NCBI GenBank assembly: GCA_023667385.1
Contig: JAMPAE010000023.1
Span: 1-13,190, forward strand
DNA from: Ruminococcus sp.
GTDB taxonomy: Bacteria > Bacillota > Clostridia > Oscillospirales > Acutalibacteraceae
Reading direction: 5' to 3'
Length of the DNA stretch: 13,190 nt
Shown here in pieces: positions 6,802 to 13,190 of the stretch (within the stretch, counting starts at the first letter, position 1; the number at the start of each line of letters is the position of its first letter). The position numbers and the translations under genes are program-made. The notes beneath the pieces were generated by a model. It ran no database searches and was not told the origin of the DNA. It was given only the letters and a program-made list of their open reading frames with translations.

Positions 6802-7839
6802 TCAAACTTTAAAAATTGTAAGGCTCTTAAACTTTTCTCCTGCTTTGAAAGTGCACTGCGGAAAGTTCGGGTGGTTCGGGGGGTCGGGATAATACTGCGT
6901 TTCAAGGCAGAAACCGAAATTTTTGTCAAGACCGATTCCGTTTTTACCCGGTTCGCCATCCATAAAATTGCCTGTGTAAAACTGAACGCCAGGAAGATCA
7001 CTGAGAACCTCAAGCTTTCTTCCGCTTTTTTCATCTTTTGCTTTTGCAACAAGCCTGAGCGTACCGATTTCACCGTTGACGCAGAAGTTGTGGTCATAGC
7101 CGCCGCACTGTTTAAGCTGAATGTCATCAGCACCAATGTCTTTTCCGATTTTCTTGAACTCCCTGAAGTCAAATGCTGTTCCCTCAACAGCTCTGATTTC
7201 ACCTGTGGGAATGCTTGCTTCATCGGTCGGAGTGAAGTAATCGCAGTTGAGCATCAGCTCATGATCAAGAATATCACCGCTTGCGGTTGTGCCGAGGTTG
7301 AAATATGCATGGTTTGTCATGTTGATGATGGTGTCTTTGTCACTGACAGCTTCATAATGGATTTCAAGCTCGTTGCGGTCAGTAAGGATGTAGGTAACCT
7401 TTACGTCAACATTACCGGGGAAGCCTTGTTCACCATCCGGGCTGTGATAGGAAAACTCAACCGCATTGTCATCAATGATGATGGCTTTCCAAAGGGCACT
7501 GCTGTATTCTCCGCCGCCATGCAGGCAGGTGATTTCGTTTTCATTTTTTGTGACTTGGTACTCCTCACCGTTTACACTGAATTTTCCGCCGCAAAGCCTG
7601 TTTGCATATTGACCGATGACCTCACCGGTATATGTGCCGGAATTGATGTGACCGAGGATGTTATCAAAGCCTGCAATGATGTCACCCATTTCTCCGTTTT
7701 TATCAGGGCAGCAGAATGAATCAAGGGTTGCGCCCCTTGTGATGATGCCTGCGCTGACCTCATTGTTGTTTTCGATTTTATAAAGATATACTTCCCTGCC
7801 ATCAGGCATGATGTCATAAACTGATTTTGTAACACTCAT
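6802..7839 (-). CDS. galM: Aldose 1-epimerase (mutarotase)
   Basis: Interconverts alpha and beta anomers of galactose, glucose and related aldoses, feeding the Leloir pathway; cytosolic. The 345-residue product has the GalM layout: GQYANRL (76-82, substrate Asn80 and Arg81), LHGG with His107, TNHAYFNL (175-182, general acid His177), GGYDHNF (246-252, Asp249), and LETQYYPDPPNHPNF (312-326), which carries the catalytic base Glu313. No signal peptide is seen. AAGGCGG lies upstream of the ATG. It is a single-gene unit with its own promoter and terminator, divergent from typA, and no other sugar gene lies nearby. Family assignment is firm; sugar preference cannot be read from the sequence. Confidence 0.95.
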   Translation of the reverse strand: MSVTKSVYDIMPDGREVYLYKIENNNEVSAGIITRGATLDSFCCPDKNGEMGDIIAGFDNILGHINSGTYTGEVIGQYANRLCGGKFSVNGEEYQVTKNENEITCLHGGGEYSSALWKAIIIDDNAVEFSYHSPDGEQGFPGNVDVKVTYILTDRNELEIHYEAVSDKDTIINMTNHAYFNLGTTASGDILDHELMLNCDYFTPTDEASIPTGEIRAVEGTAFDFREFKKIGKDIGADDIQLKQCGGYDHNFCVNGEIGTLRLVAKAKDEKSGRKLEVLSDLPGVQFYTGNFMDGEPGKNGIGLDKNFGFCLETQYYPDPPNHPNFPQCTFKAGEKFKSLTIFKV

Positions 7840-7882
7840 TTTTATACCGCCTTTATTTTAAATTTATTGCTTTCCTGTTGCC

Positions 7883-7911
7883 ATTTTATCATATCGACGG
7901 CAAATTGTAAA
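7883..7911 (-). promoter_or_regulatory. Promoter of galM
   Basis: -35 TTTACA (7911-7906), 17-base spacer, -10 TAAAAT (7888-7883) with a TGA extension just upstream. It lies about 44 bases before the galM start codon, in an AT-rich divergent intergenic region. Confidence 0.75.
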
Positions 7912-7965
7912 CACAATAAATAAAACAATAAGTTTATATTTGCCTTTACTTGTGCAATTTCCGAC

Positions 7966-7994
7966 TTGATAAAACGTTCAATTCATGGTAAAAT
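7966..7994 (+). promoter_or_regulatory. Promoter of typA
   Basis: -35 TTGATA (7966-7971), 17-base spacer, -10 TAAAAT (7989-7994) with an upstream TGG extension. Transcription would start near 8001, about 30 bases before the typA ATG, leaving a short leader with the ribosome binding site AAAGGTG. Confidence 0.8.
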
Positions 7995-8030
7995 GTTTCG
8001 GTTATATAAAATGAGAATAAAGGTGAAATT

Positions 8031-9848
8031 ATGGACGTAAGAAACGAAGTTCGTAACGTGGCAATCATCGCCCACGTTGACCATGGTAAAACCACATTGG
8101 TTGATGAAATGCTCAAGCAAAGCGGTATTTTCCGTGCAAACGAGCAGGTTGCAGAAAGAGTCATGGACTCAAATGACCTTGAAAGAGAAAGAGGAATCAC
8201 AATTCTTTCAAAAAACACTGCTATACATTACAAAGACACAAAAATCAACATTGTTGACACTCCGGGCCATGCCGATTTCGGCGGCGAAGTTGAGCGTATC
8301 CTCATGATGGTTGACGGCGTTTTGCTGCTTGTTGACGCATTTGAGGGCTGTATGCCACAAACAAGGTTTGTTTTGAAAAAGGCTCTCGGCTTGAAGAAAA
8401 AGGTTATCGTTGTTGTTAACAAAATTGACCGTCCGGGTGCAAGACCTGACGAGGTCATTGATGAAGTGCTTGACCTTTTCATTGAGCTTGGCGCAGAAGA
8501 AGATCAGATTGAGTTCCCTGTTGTTTACGCTTCAGCAAAAGACGGCTACTCATCACTTGACAGCAGCGTTCGTGAGGGTGATATGCGCCCGCTGTTTGAT
8601 TCAATTCTTGAAAACATTGACCCGCCGAAGGGCGAAATTGATGCACCGCTTCAAATTCTTTTCTCAAGCCTTGATTATGACGATTACATCGGCAGAATCG
8701 GCGTTGGCAGAGTTGAAAGAGGTCAGGTTAAGCACGGTCAGCAAGTCACAATCTGCCGTGCGGACGGCTCAAAGCAAAATGTCAGAATCTCAAAGCTTTA
8801 TCAATTTGAGGGACTCAAGCGTGTTGAAGTTGACAGTGCAAAAATGGGCGACCTTGTTTGCGTTTCAGGCATTGCTGACATCAACATCGGTGAAACTGCC
8901 TGCGACCCTGACCACATTGAGCCACTTCCGTTTGTTAAAATTGACGAACCAACCATTTCAATGAACTTCATTGTTAACAACAGTCCGTTTGCAGGACGTG
9001 AAGGTAAGTTTGTAACATCAAGAAACATCCGTGACAGGCTTTTCAAAGAGGTTGAAACCAACGTAAGTATGCGTGTTGAGGAAACCGATTCAACTGATAC
9101 TTTCAAAGTCAGCGGCAGAGGTGAACTTCACCTTTCAATTCTCATTGAAACAATGCGCCGCCAGGGTTATGAATTCCAGGTTTCACGCCCGAAAGTAATC
9201 ATGAAAAAGGAAAACGATGTTCTGCTTGAGCCGATGGAGCTTCTCATTGTTGAAGTACCCGAACAATACGTCGGCGCAGTCATGGAAAAGCTTGGTTCAA
9301 GAAAGGCAGAGCTTGAAAACATGGGTGCAAGAAACGGCGGAGCAACTCACCTTGAGTTCAAAATTCCGTCAAGAGGTCTCATCGGATACCGCAGTGAATT
9401 CATGACCGACACCAACGGAAACGGCATCATGAATCAGCTTTTCGCAGGCTATGAGCCATATAAGGGCGACATTCAAACAAGAGAACGTGGCTCAATCGTT
9501 GTTCACGAAACCGGTGAATCAAGTGCTTATGGCTTGTTTAATACTCAGGACAGAGGTCGACTTTTCATCGGTGCAGGCGTTCCCGTTTATGAGGGAATGA
9601 TTGTTGGTGAATGTGCAAAAAGCGAGGATGTCACCTGCAACGTATGCAAAACAAAGCACCTGACAAACACCCGTGCTTCAGGTTCAGACGATGCACTCCG
9701 CCTTGTTCCGCCAACAACACTCAGCCTTGAGCAATGCATGGAATTCATCAAAGACGATGAGCTTCTTGAGGTTACACCTGAATCACTCAGACTGAGAAAG
9801 GTCATCCTTTCAAAAGAACAGAGAATGAAACAGCAGTTCAGAAAATAA
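8031..9848 (+). CDS. typA: Ribosome-associated translational GTPase TypA/BipA
   Basis: Translation-factor GTPase of the EF-G/LepA superfamily that acts on the 70S ribosome and in 50S assembly under cold and other stress. The 605-residue product has the usual family length. G motifs are AHVDHGKTTL at 14-23 (P loop), GITI at 55-58, DTPGHADFGGEV at 76-87 and NKID at 130-133. They are followed by the EF-Tu-like domain 2, EF-G-like domains III and V, and the BipA-specific C-terminal domain. ATG 8031 follows AAAGGTG and is preceded by a clear promoter. No intrinsic terminator directly follows the stop. The first good one is in the leader of the next gene, so the typA message may read into that leader. 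Confidence 0.97.
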   Translation: MDVRNEVRNVAIIAHVDHGKTTLVDEMLKQSGIFRANEQVAERVMDSNDLERERGITILSKNTAIHYKDTKINIVDTPGHADFGGEVERILMMVDGVLLLVDAFEGCMPQTRFVLKKALGLKKKVIVVVNKIDRPGARPDEVIDEVLDLFIELGAEEDQIEFPVVYASAKDGYSSLDSSVREGDMRPLFDSILENIDPPKGEIDAPLQILFSSLDYDDYIGRIGVGRVERGQVKHGQQVTICRADGSKQNVRISKLYQFEGLKRVEVDSAKMGDLVCVSGIADINIGETACDPDHIEPLPFVKIDEPTISMNFIVNNSPFAGREGKFVTSRNIRDRLFKEVETNVSMRVEETDSTDTFKVSGRGELHLSILIETMRRQGYEFQVSRPKVIMKKENDVLLEPMELLIVEVPEQYVGAVMEKLGSRKAELENMGARNGGATHLEFKIPSRGLIGYRSEFMTDTNGNGIMNQLFAGYEPYKGDIQTRERGSIVVHETGESSAYGLFNTQDRGRLFIGAGVPVYEGMIVGECAKSEDVTCNVCKTKHLTNTRASGSDDALRLVPPTTLSLEQCMEFIKDDELLEVTPESLRLRKVILSKEQRMKQQFRK

Positions 9849-9851
9849 AGA

Positions 9852-9873
9852 GGAAGCACTGATCAGTACTTCC
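9852..9873 (+). other. Palindromic hairpin just after typA
   Basis: GGAAG (9852-9856) pairs with CTTCC (9869-9873) around a C-A mismatch and the self-complementary ACTGATCAGT. No U-tract follows (AAATAA), so it is not a standard terminator on this strand. It could be a 3'-end stabiliser of typA mRNA or an operator for the antiporter leader. Confidence 0.45.
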
Positions 9874-9879
9874 AAATAA

Positions 9880-9941
9880 CGGGAATGATGCTCTCCCGAG
9901 GATTTTATCCTAAACCGCTTTTTAAGCTGATGACTTCTGCC
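9880..9941 (+). promoter_or_regulatory. Candidate fluoride (crcB-motif) riboswitch aptamer, degenerate 5' loop
   Basis: The leader shows a hairpin CGGGA/TCCCG (9880-9884 with 9894-9898), an extra small hairpin (9899-9903 with 9907-9911), then AAACCGC (9912-9918), the stem GCTT/AAGC (9917-9920 with 9924-9927) and TGATGACTTCTGCC (9928-9941). The AAACCGC, short stem, then CTGATGACTTCTGC order is the diagnostic 3' half of the fluoride aptamer as I know it. The 5' loop should carry GATG followed by bases pairing with ACTTC. Here it reads AATGATGC and only 3 of 5 of those pairs form in register. The overlapping terminator and the antiporter gene downstream fit the known use of this riboswitch. It could be a divergent or decayed copy, or a chance resemblance. 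Confidence 0.5.
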
Positions 9942-9973
9942 TGACACGCAGAAATTATCAGCTTTTATTATTC
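9924..9973 (+). terminator. Intrinsic terminator overlapping the riboswitch candidate
   Basis: A two-part stem, AAGCTGAT with ATCAGCTT (9924-9931, 9957-9964) and TTCTGC with GCAGAA (9935-9940, 9948-9953), is separated by a 3x3 internal loop, has a 7-base loop, and is followed by TTATTATT. Its 5' arm consumes the last aptamer helix strand, so terminator and aptamer are mutually exclusive. This is the ligand-ON layout. It also serves as the only terminator for typA. Confidence 0.8.
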
Positions 9974-10003
9974 TAAAATAAAATTAACACGAGGTGTATT
10001 ATA

Positions 10004-11200
10004 ATGCTATACTCTCTTTCTCTCATTTTCCTTGTTGGACTTTCACTCGCTGCAATATGCAAAAAAATCAAACTGCCGAGAATTATCGGCATGCTCATCA
10101 GTGGCATCATACTCGGTCCGTTTGTGCTTGATTTGATTGACAGCTCCATTCTCGGCATCTCTGCTGAGCTTCGCAAGCTTGCACTTGTCATCATCCTCAT
10201 CAAAGCAGGGCTGACACTGAATATAAGTGATTTAAAAAAAGTCGGGCGCAGTGCAATTCTGATGTCGTTTTTGCCTGCCACATTTGAAACGCTGTCATGT
10301 GTAATTTTTGCGCCATTGCTGCTTGGAGTCAGCACAATTGAAGCCGCTTTGATGGGTGCAGTTTTGAGCGCAGTTTCACCTGCGGTTGTTGTGCCGAAAA
10401 TGGTGAACTTGATTGAGAACAAGCGTGGCACAGATAAAAGCATTCCACAGCTAATTCTGGCAGCCGCTTCGCTTGATGATGTATACGTGCTTGTGCTGTT
10501 TTCTGCCTTTCTCACAATGGCGCAAAACGGAGCTGTCAGCGCCGCAGTTTTTGCAAACATACCGATTTCAATTGTACTCGGAATTTTTGCAGGCGCCGCT
10601 GTTGGCTTTCTGCTTTCATTTTTATTTGAGCAGTGCTTTAAAAAAGGGCACATGGTTCGCAACAGCATGAAAGTGATTATCATTTTAGCTGTTTCCTGCC
10701 TGCTTGTTTCAGCAGAGGATATGCTCAAAAATCACCTTCCTTTTTCAGGATTGCTTGCGGTTGTCAGCATGGCTTTGGTGTTGGCAATGAGAAGTCAATC
10801 AAATGTGACTTCCCGGCTTTCCGATAAGTTCGGGAAGCTATGGATTGCTGCCGAAGTGATTTTGTTTGTGCTTGTTGGTGCAGCAATTGATGTTCAATAT
10901 ACACTTTCAGCAGGCGTCAATGTCATCTTCCTGATTTTCATCAATTTGTGTTTCCGCTCTGTTGGCGTGTTGCTTTGCCTCATACGTACTCAGCTCAACA
11001 TAAAAGAGCGTGTTTTTTGCGTCATATCTTACCTGCCCAAAGCAACGGTTCAGGCGGCAATCGGTTCAGTTCCGCTTGCGGTTGGTCTGCCTTGCGGTAA
11101 CATGGTTCTGACGGTTGCGGTGACAGCAATTCTCATCACTGCACCACTGGGAGCACTGGGAATAGATTTGACCGAAAAACACCTTTTGAGCAAGCATTAA
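10004..11200 (+). CDS. Cation:proton antiporter, CPA (Kef/Nha-like) family
   Basis: Polytopic inner-membrane protein of 398 residues with about 11-13 hydrophobic segments, starting with a membrane segment at 2-18 and no separate signal peptide. The KLPRIIGMLISGIILGPF motif (23-40) is the typical start of monovalent cation:proton antiporter-2 proteins. SPAVVVP (125-131) and the acidic pair in AASLDDVYVLVLF (Asp158-Asp159) match the transport-site helices, where a DD pair usually means electrogenic exchange. YLPKATVQAAIG (343-354) resembles the conserved late helix. There is no C-terminal RCK/TrkA domain, so it is not a full KefB/C. AGGTG lies upstream of the ATG. Its leader holds a fluoride-riboswitch-like structure, and antiporters of this kind are known companions of that riboswitch. 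A role in fluoride or pH stress is therefore an inference. The exchanged ion cannot be read from the sequence. Confidence 0.88.
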   Translation: MLYSLSLIFLVGLSLAAICKKIKLPRIIGMLISGIILGPFVLDLIDSSILGISAELRKLALVIILIKAGLTLNISDLKKVGRSAILMSFLPATFETLSCVIFAPLLLGVSTIEAALMGAVLSAVSPAVVVPKMVNLIENKRGTDKSIPQLILAAASLDDVYVLVLFSAFLTMAQNGAVSAAVFANIPISIVLGIFAGAAVGFLLSFLFEQCFKKGHMVRNSMKVIIILAVSCLLVSAEDMLKNHLPFSGLLAVVSMALVLAMRSQSNVTSRLSDKFGKLWIAAEVILFVLVGAAIDVQYTLSAGVNVIFLIFINLCFRSVGVLLCLIRTQLNIKERVFCVISYLPKATVQAAIGSVPLAVGLPCGNMVLTVAVTAILITAPLGALGIDLTEKHLLSKH

Positions 11201-11213
11201 CAATTTGAGAATA

Positions 11214-11262
11214 AACGGTGACGGCAAGGCATTACAAATTCGTAAGCCTTGCCGTCACCGTT
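11214..11262. terminator. Bidirectional terminator between convergent genes
   Basis: A perfect 17-bp GC-rich stem (11214-11230 with 11246-11262) with a 15-base centre lies 13 bases after the antiporter stop and 29 bases beyond the stop of the convergent aldolase-like gene. It is followed by TTATTT-type tracts in both directions, so it can end both transcripts. Confidence 0.9.
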
Positions 11263-11291
11263 ATTTAGAAAGGAAAAAAATGAGTAATTGT

Positions 11292-12512
11292 TTATTTCTG
11301 CTTTGAGTATTTTACTCTGTATACAAAATTCTCAAGGAGAGCGTCGATTGCACCGACAGGTTTTGCCTTTTTGCCGAACAGACGGCTTGAAACATAGGTC
11401 TTGCAGTTCTTTTCTGCAACCATTTCAGCAGCTTCTGCCTCGTCCTGAGTCGGGCCACAGCAAACTGCGCCGTTATCTTTGAGCAATGCAACTGTTTTGT
11501 GCTTGCCGAGAGCCTTAACAACCTTTTTGCTTGTTTTCAGCGTGCTGTTGGGATTGAACTCAACATTCCTGATTGTTGTGCCTGCAATTTGAGCAAAGTC
11601 ATCAATCAACGGGCGGAGCTTTTTCTTAACAATTTTTGAAGCGGTAACAACTGCATCATCGTCAGCGTGAATGATGTAGTTAACATCTTCACGGTTCTTA
11701 TAAATTGCCATGTGCATATCTGCCTCTGGCGGAATCTTGTCACCAAGGATAAGCATTTCTTTTGCCATTGCAATTGTTGCTTTTTCGTTGCCCTCTTTAT
11801 CTTTGAGAACAACAACGTTGCCGTCCCTTGAGCTGTCATAAGCGGTCATTGCAGGTGACGGAGCATCTGCACGCTTTTTGAGGTCTGCAACATATGCATA
11901 AACATCGCTGAAAGTTTCAGCAGTTTTGCTTGTAAGCTCGTTATATTTTGAAAAAACATAATCAGCGCAAACTTTTTCAACTTCATTTGCAACCTTGAAT
12001 GCATCATCATAATCTGTGCCAAGGCAAACAGCGCCGTGATGCTTCATGATGACTGCTTTTGAATCTGAACGCTTGAGCGCAGCAACAACTGCCTTGCGAA
12101 GTGTGCCTGTGCCTGAAAGACCATAAGTTGAAACAGGGATGTTATCGCCGATGATTTCTTTGCTTTCGCCTGTGATGTTGTTAATGTCGCAGCCGATTGC
12201 ACTCACGATTGATGCGTTCATCTGATGTGTGTGGATAACAAAATTTGTTTCCGGACGAAGAAGGTAGCACTGAGCGTGGATACCTTTTTCGCTTGACGGC
12301 TTGATGTTGCCTTCATATGTAAGATCATCTGTGTTAACAAGAACCACTTCATCGGGAGTGAGAGTTTCATAAGCACGTCCGCTTGGAGTGATGACAAAAT
12401 GCTTGTCGTCAATGCGGCAGCTTACGTTGCCCCATGTTCTTGCAATAAGTCCTGATGAAACAAGCTGTTTACCTGCTTCAACAACAATTTCTTTTGCTGT
12501 TTGAATATCCAT
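11292..12512 (-). CDS. Tandem class II aldolase/adducin-domain protein
   Basis: Cytosolic protein of 406 residues made of two aldolase_II/adducin domains (about 1-200 and 240-400). The first has a full metal site: TWGNVS at 26-31, SGR at 44-46, catalytic-type Glu75 in SSE, zinc ligands His94 and His96 in HTH, and KHHG with His159. The second keeps Glu263 and His282 at exactly the same spacing (19 residues), but the second His is Asp284 and KHHG becomes KDNG (Asn347). It is therefore probably catalytically weak or structural. Family members cleave sugar phosphates such as fuculose or ribulose phosphates; the substrate here is unknown. AGGTG lies upstream of the ATG. It follows, by 67 bases with a hairpin between, a class III aminotransferase gene, which hints at a shared pathway acting on an amino or keto sugar-like substrate, but this is not established. 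Confidence 0.82.
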   Translation of the reverse strand: MDIQTAKEIVVEAGKQLVSSGLIARTWGNVSCRIDDKHFVITPSGRAYETLTPDEVVLVNTDDLTYEGNIKPSSEKGIHAQCYLLRPETNFVIHTHQMNASIVSAIGCDINNITGESKEIIGDNIPVSTYGLSGTGTLRKAVVAALKRSDSKAVIMKHHGAVCLGTDYDDAFKVANEVEKVCADYVFSKYNELTSKTAETFSDVYAYVADLKKRADAPSPAMTAYDSSRDGNVVVLKDKEGNEKATIAMAKEMLILGDKIPPEADMHMAIYKNREDVNYIIHADDDAVVTASKIVKKKLRPLIDDFAQIAGTTIRNVEFNPNSTLKTSKKVVKALGKHKTVALLKDNGAVCCGPTQDEAEAAEMVAEKNCKTYVSSRLFGKKAKPVGAIDALLENFVYRVKYSKQK

Positions 12513-12540
12513 TTATGAACACCTACTTTTTGATGAAATA

Positions 12541-12566
12541 AAGGGCAGACAGCAACGTCTGCCCTT
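12541..12566 (-). terminator. Hairpin terminator between the aminotransferase and aldolase genes
   Basis: A perfect 10-bp stem (12541-12550 with 12557-12566) has a 6-base loop, followed on the minus strand by TATTTC. It lies 13 bases after the aminotransferase stop. The U-tract is modest, so partial termination with read-through to the aldolase-like gene is likely, as no clear promoter is seen in the remaining 28 bases. Confidence 0.7.
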
Positions 12567-12579
12567 GGTCAAATTTTAA

Positions 12580-13190
12580 TTAGCCTTCTTTAAGTCCACA
12601 CTGAGAAAGAACTCTGTCGAAGCGTACAAGTGCATCGTCAATCATTTCTTCTGTATATGCAGCAGAAGTATAGAGACGTGAACCGGCAAGTGTAACAAGG
12701 CCTTCAGCCATATATGCAGCACCCATGTGAGTCATTTCTGCCTTGCGTTCGCTTGTTGCCTTGAGAACGCCCGGAATCTGCCATACCTTGCTCCAGTCGA
12801 TTGAGAAGTGCATTGTGCCAACTGTGTCGAGGTGGCAAATTGAACCCTGGTTGAATGCAACGAACGGGAGGTTATATTTGTCAATGATTACATTGAGGCC
12901 TTCCGTGAGTCTGTCACCCATCTGACCTGCTCTCTGGCAAGCGTTCTGCTTGTCAATTTCTTCAAGAGTATAGTAACCTGCAACGCATGAAAGCGGAGTT
13001 GCAGCCATTGTACCGCCGCAGAAAGCTTTCTTAACTTTGTTGCCGCTTTCGTCAAGGCCTGCACCCATGTATTTCATGTATTCTCTCTTACCGCCGATTC
13101 CGCCTGCGCCGGGATAACCACCTGCGATAACCTTACCGAAGATTGTGAGGTCAGGTTCAACACCGTAATAGCCCTGAGCACCTGCCATAC
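12580..13190 (-). CDS. Class III aminotransferase, glutamate-1-semialdehyde aminomutase-like (partial)
   Basis: C-terminal part, at least 203 residues, of a fold-type I PLP enzyme; the N-terminal half lies beyond the right edge of the window. The visible start is the middle of the large domain: PDLTIFGKVIAGGYPGAGGI carries the Schiff-base lysine of the class III family, and FCGGTMAATPLSCVAG matches the downstream phosphate-binding and dimer-contact motif. The C-terminal small domain runs from about LTEGLNVI to the end. The layout resembles glutamate-1-semialdehyde 2,1-aminomutase, but the GGYPGAGGIGG loop differs from the usual GGGLP-type loop, and no heme genes lie nearby. A different amino-sugar or amino-aldehyde substrate is therefore quite possible. 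The methionine at 13188 is internal, not the start. It is followed by a hairpin and the tandem aldolase-like gene. Confidence 0.85.
   Translation of the reverse strand, partial: MAGAQGYYGVEPDLTIFGKVIAGGYPGAGGIGGKREYMKYMGAGLDESGNKVKKAFCGGTMAATPLSCVAGYYTLEEIDKQNACQRAGQMGDRLTEGLNVIIDKYNLPFVAFNQGSICHLDTVGTMHFSIDWSKVWQIPGVLKATSERKAEMTHMGAAYMAEGLVTLAGSRLYTSAAYTEEMIDDALVRFDRVLSQCGLKEG

Noticed and set aside
6871..7719. Plus-strand open frame of 282 codons
   Set aside because: It lies fully antisense to galM, which has all family motifs, and has no recognisable protein features of its own.
9852..9873. Terminator of typA
   Set aside because: The hairpin is followed by AAATAA rather than a U-tract, so it does not meet the criteria for an intrinsic terminator.

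Overview
The window reads as chromosomal DNA from a low- to mid-GC Firmicute, most likely an anaerobic gut clostridium of the Ruminococcaceae/Oscillospiraceae type. This is an inference from the acetylase branch of the diaminopimelate pathway, the lysine riboswitch, strong AGGAGG-like ribosome binding sites, TG-extended -10 promoters and the general protein character. No mobile element, CRISPR array, tRNA or rRNA was seen.

Region 1 (about 1-6726, all minus strand) is a lysine/diaminopimelate operon. A good promoter (6698-6726) leads into a clear lysine riboswitch (6523-6674) and a terminator (6429-6453). Then come dapA, dapB, dapH (tetrahydrodipicolinate N-acetyltransferase), lysA, an aminotransferase close to Bacillus PatA (N-acetyl-LL-diaminopimelate aminotransferase) and finally argH. 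DapA, DapB, DapH, PatA and LysA cover the acetylated route from aspartate semialdehyde to lysine, except the deacetylase and the epimerase, which are not in the window. argH sits last, behind an intergenic hairpin. The left end of the window is a perfect 39-bp inverted repeat that mirrors the end of argH.

Region 2 (6751-9848) holds galM (minus) and typA/bipA (plus), transcribed divergently from two recognisable promoters in a 191-bp gap. galM ends in a strong terminator just upstream of the dapA promoter.

Region 3 (9849-11262) is a structured leader followed by a CPA-type cation:proton antiporter gene. The 3' half of the leader carries the hallmarks of the fluoride (crcB) riboswitch and overlaps an intrinsic terminator. 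The 5' loop is degenerate, so this is a candidate only. It is the most interesting signal in the window.

Region 4 (11214-13190, minus strand) begins with a 17-bp bidirectional terminator. It then holds a tandem class II aldolase/adducin-domain protein whose second active site looks partly dismantled, and the C-terminal part of a class III (glutamate-1-semialdehyde aminomutase-like) aminotransferase that runs off the right edge. The pathway of this pair is not known to me.
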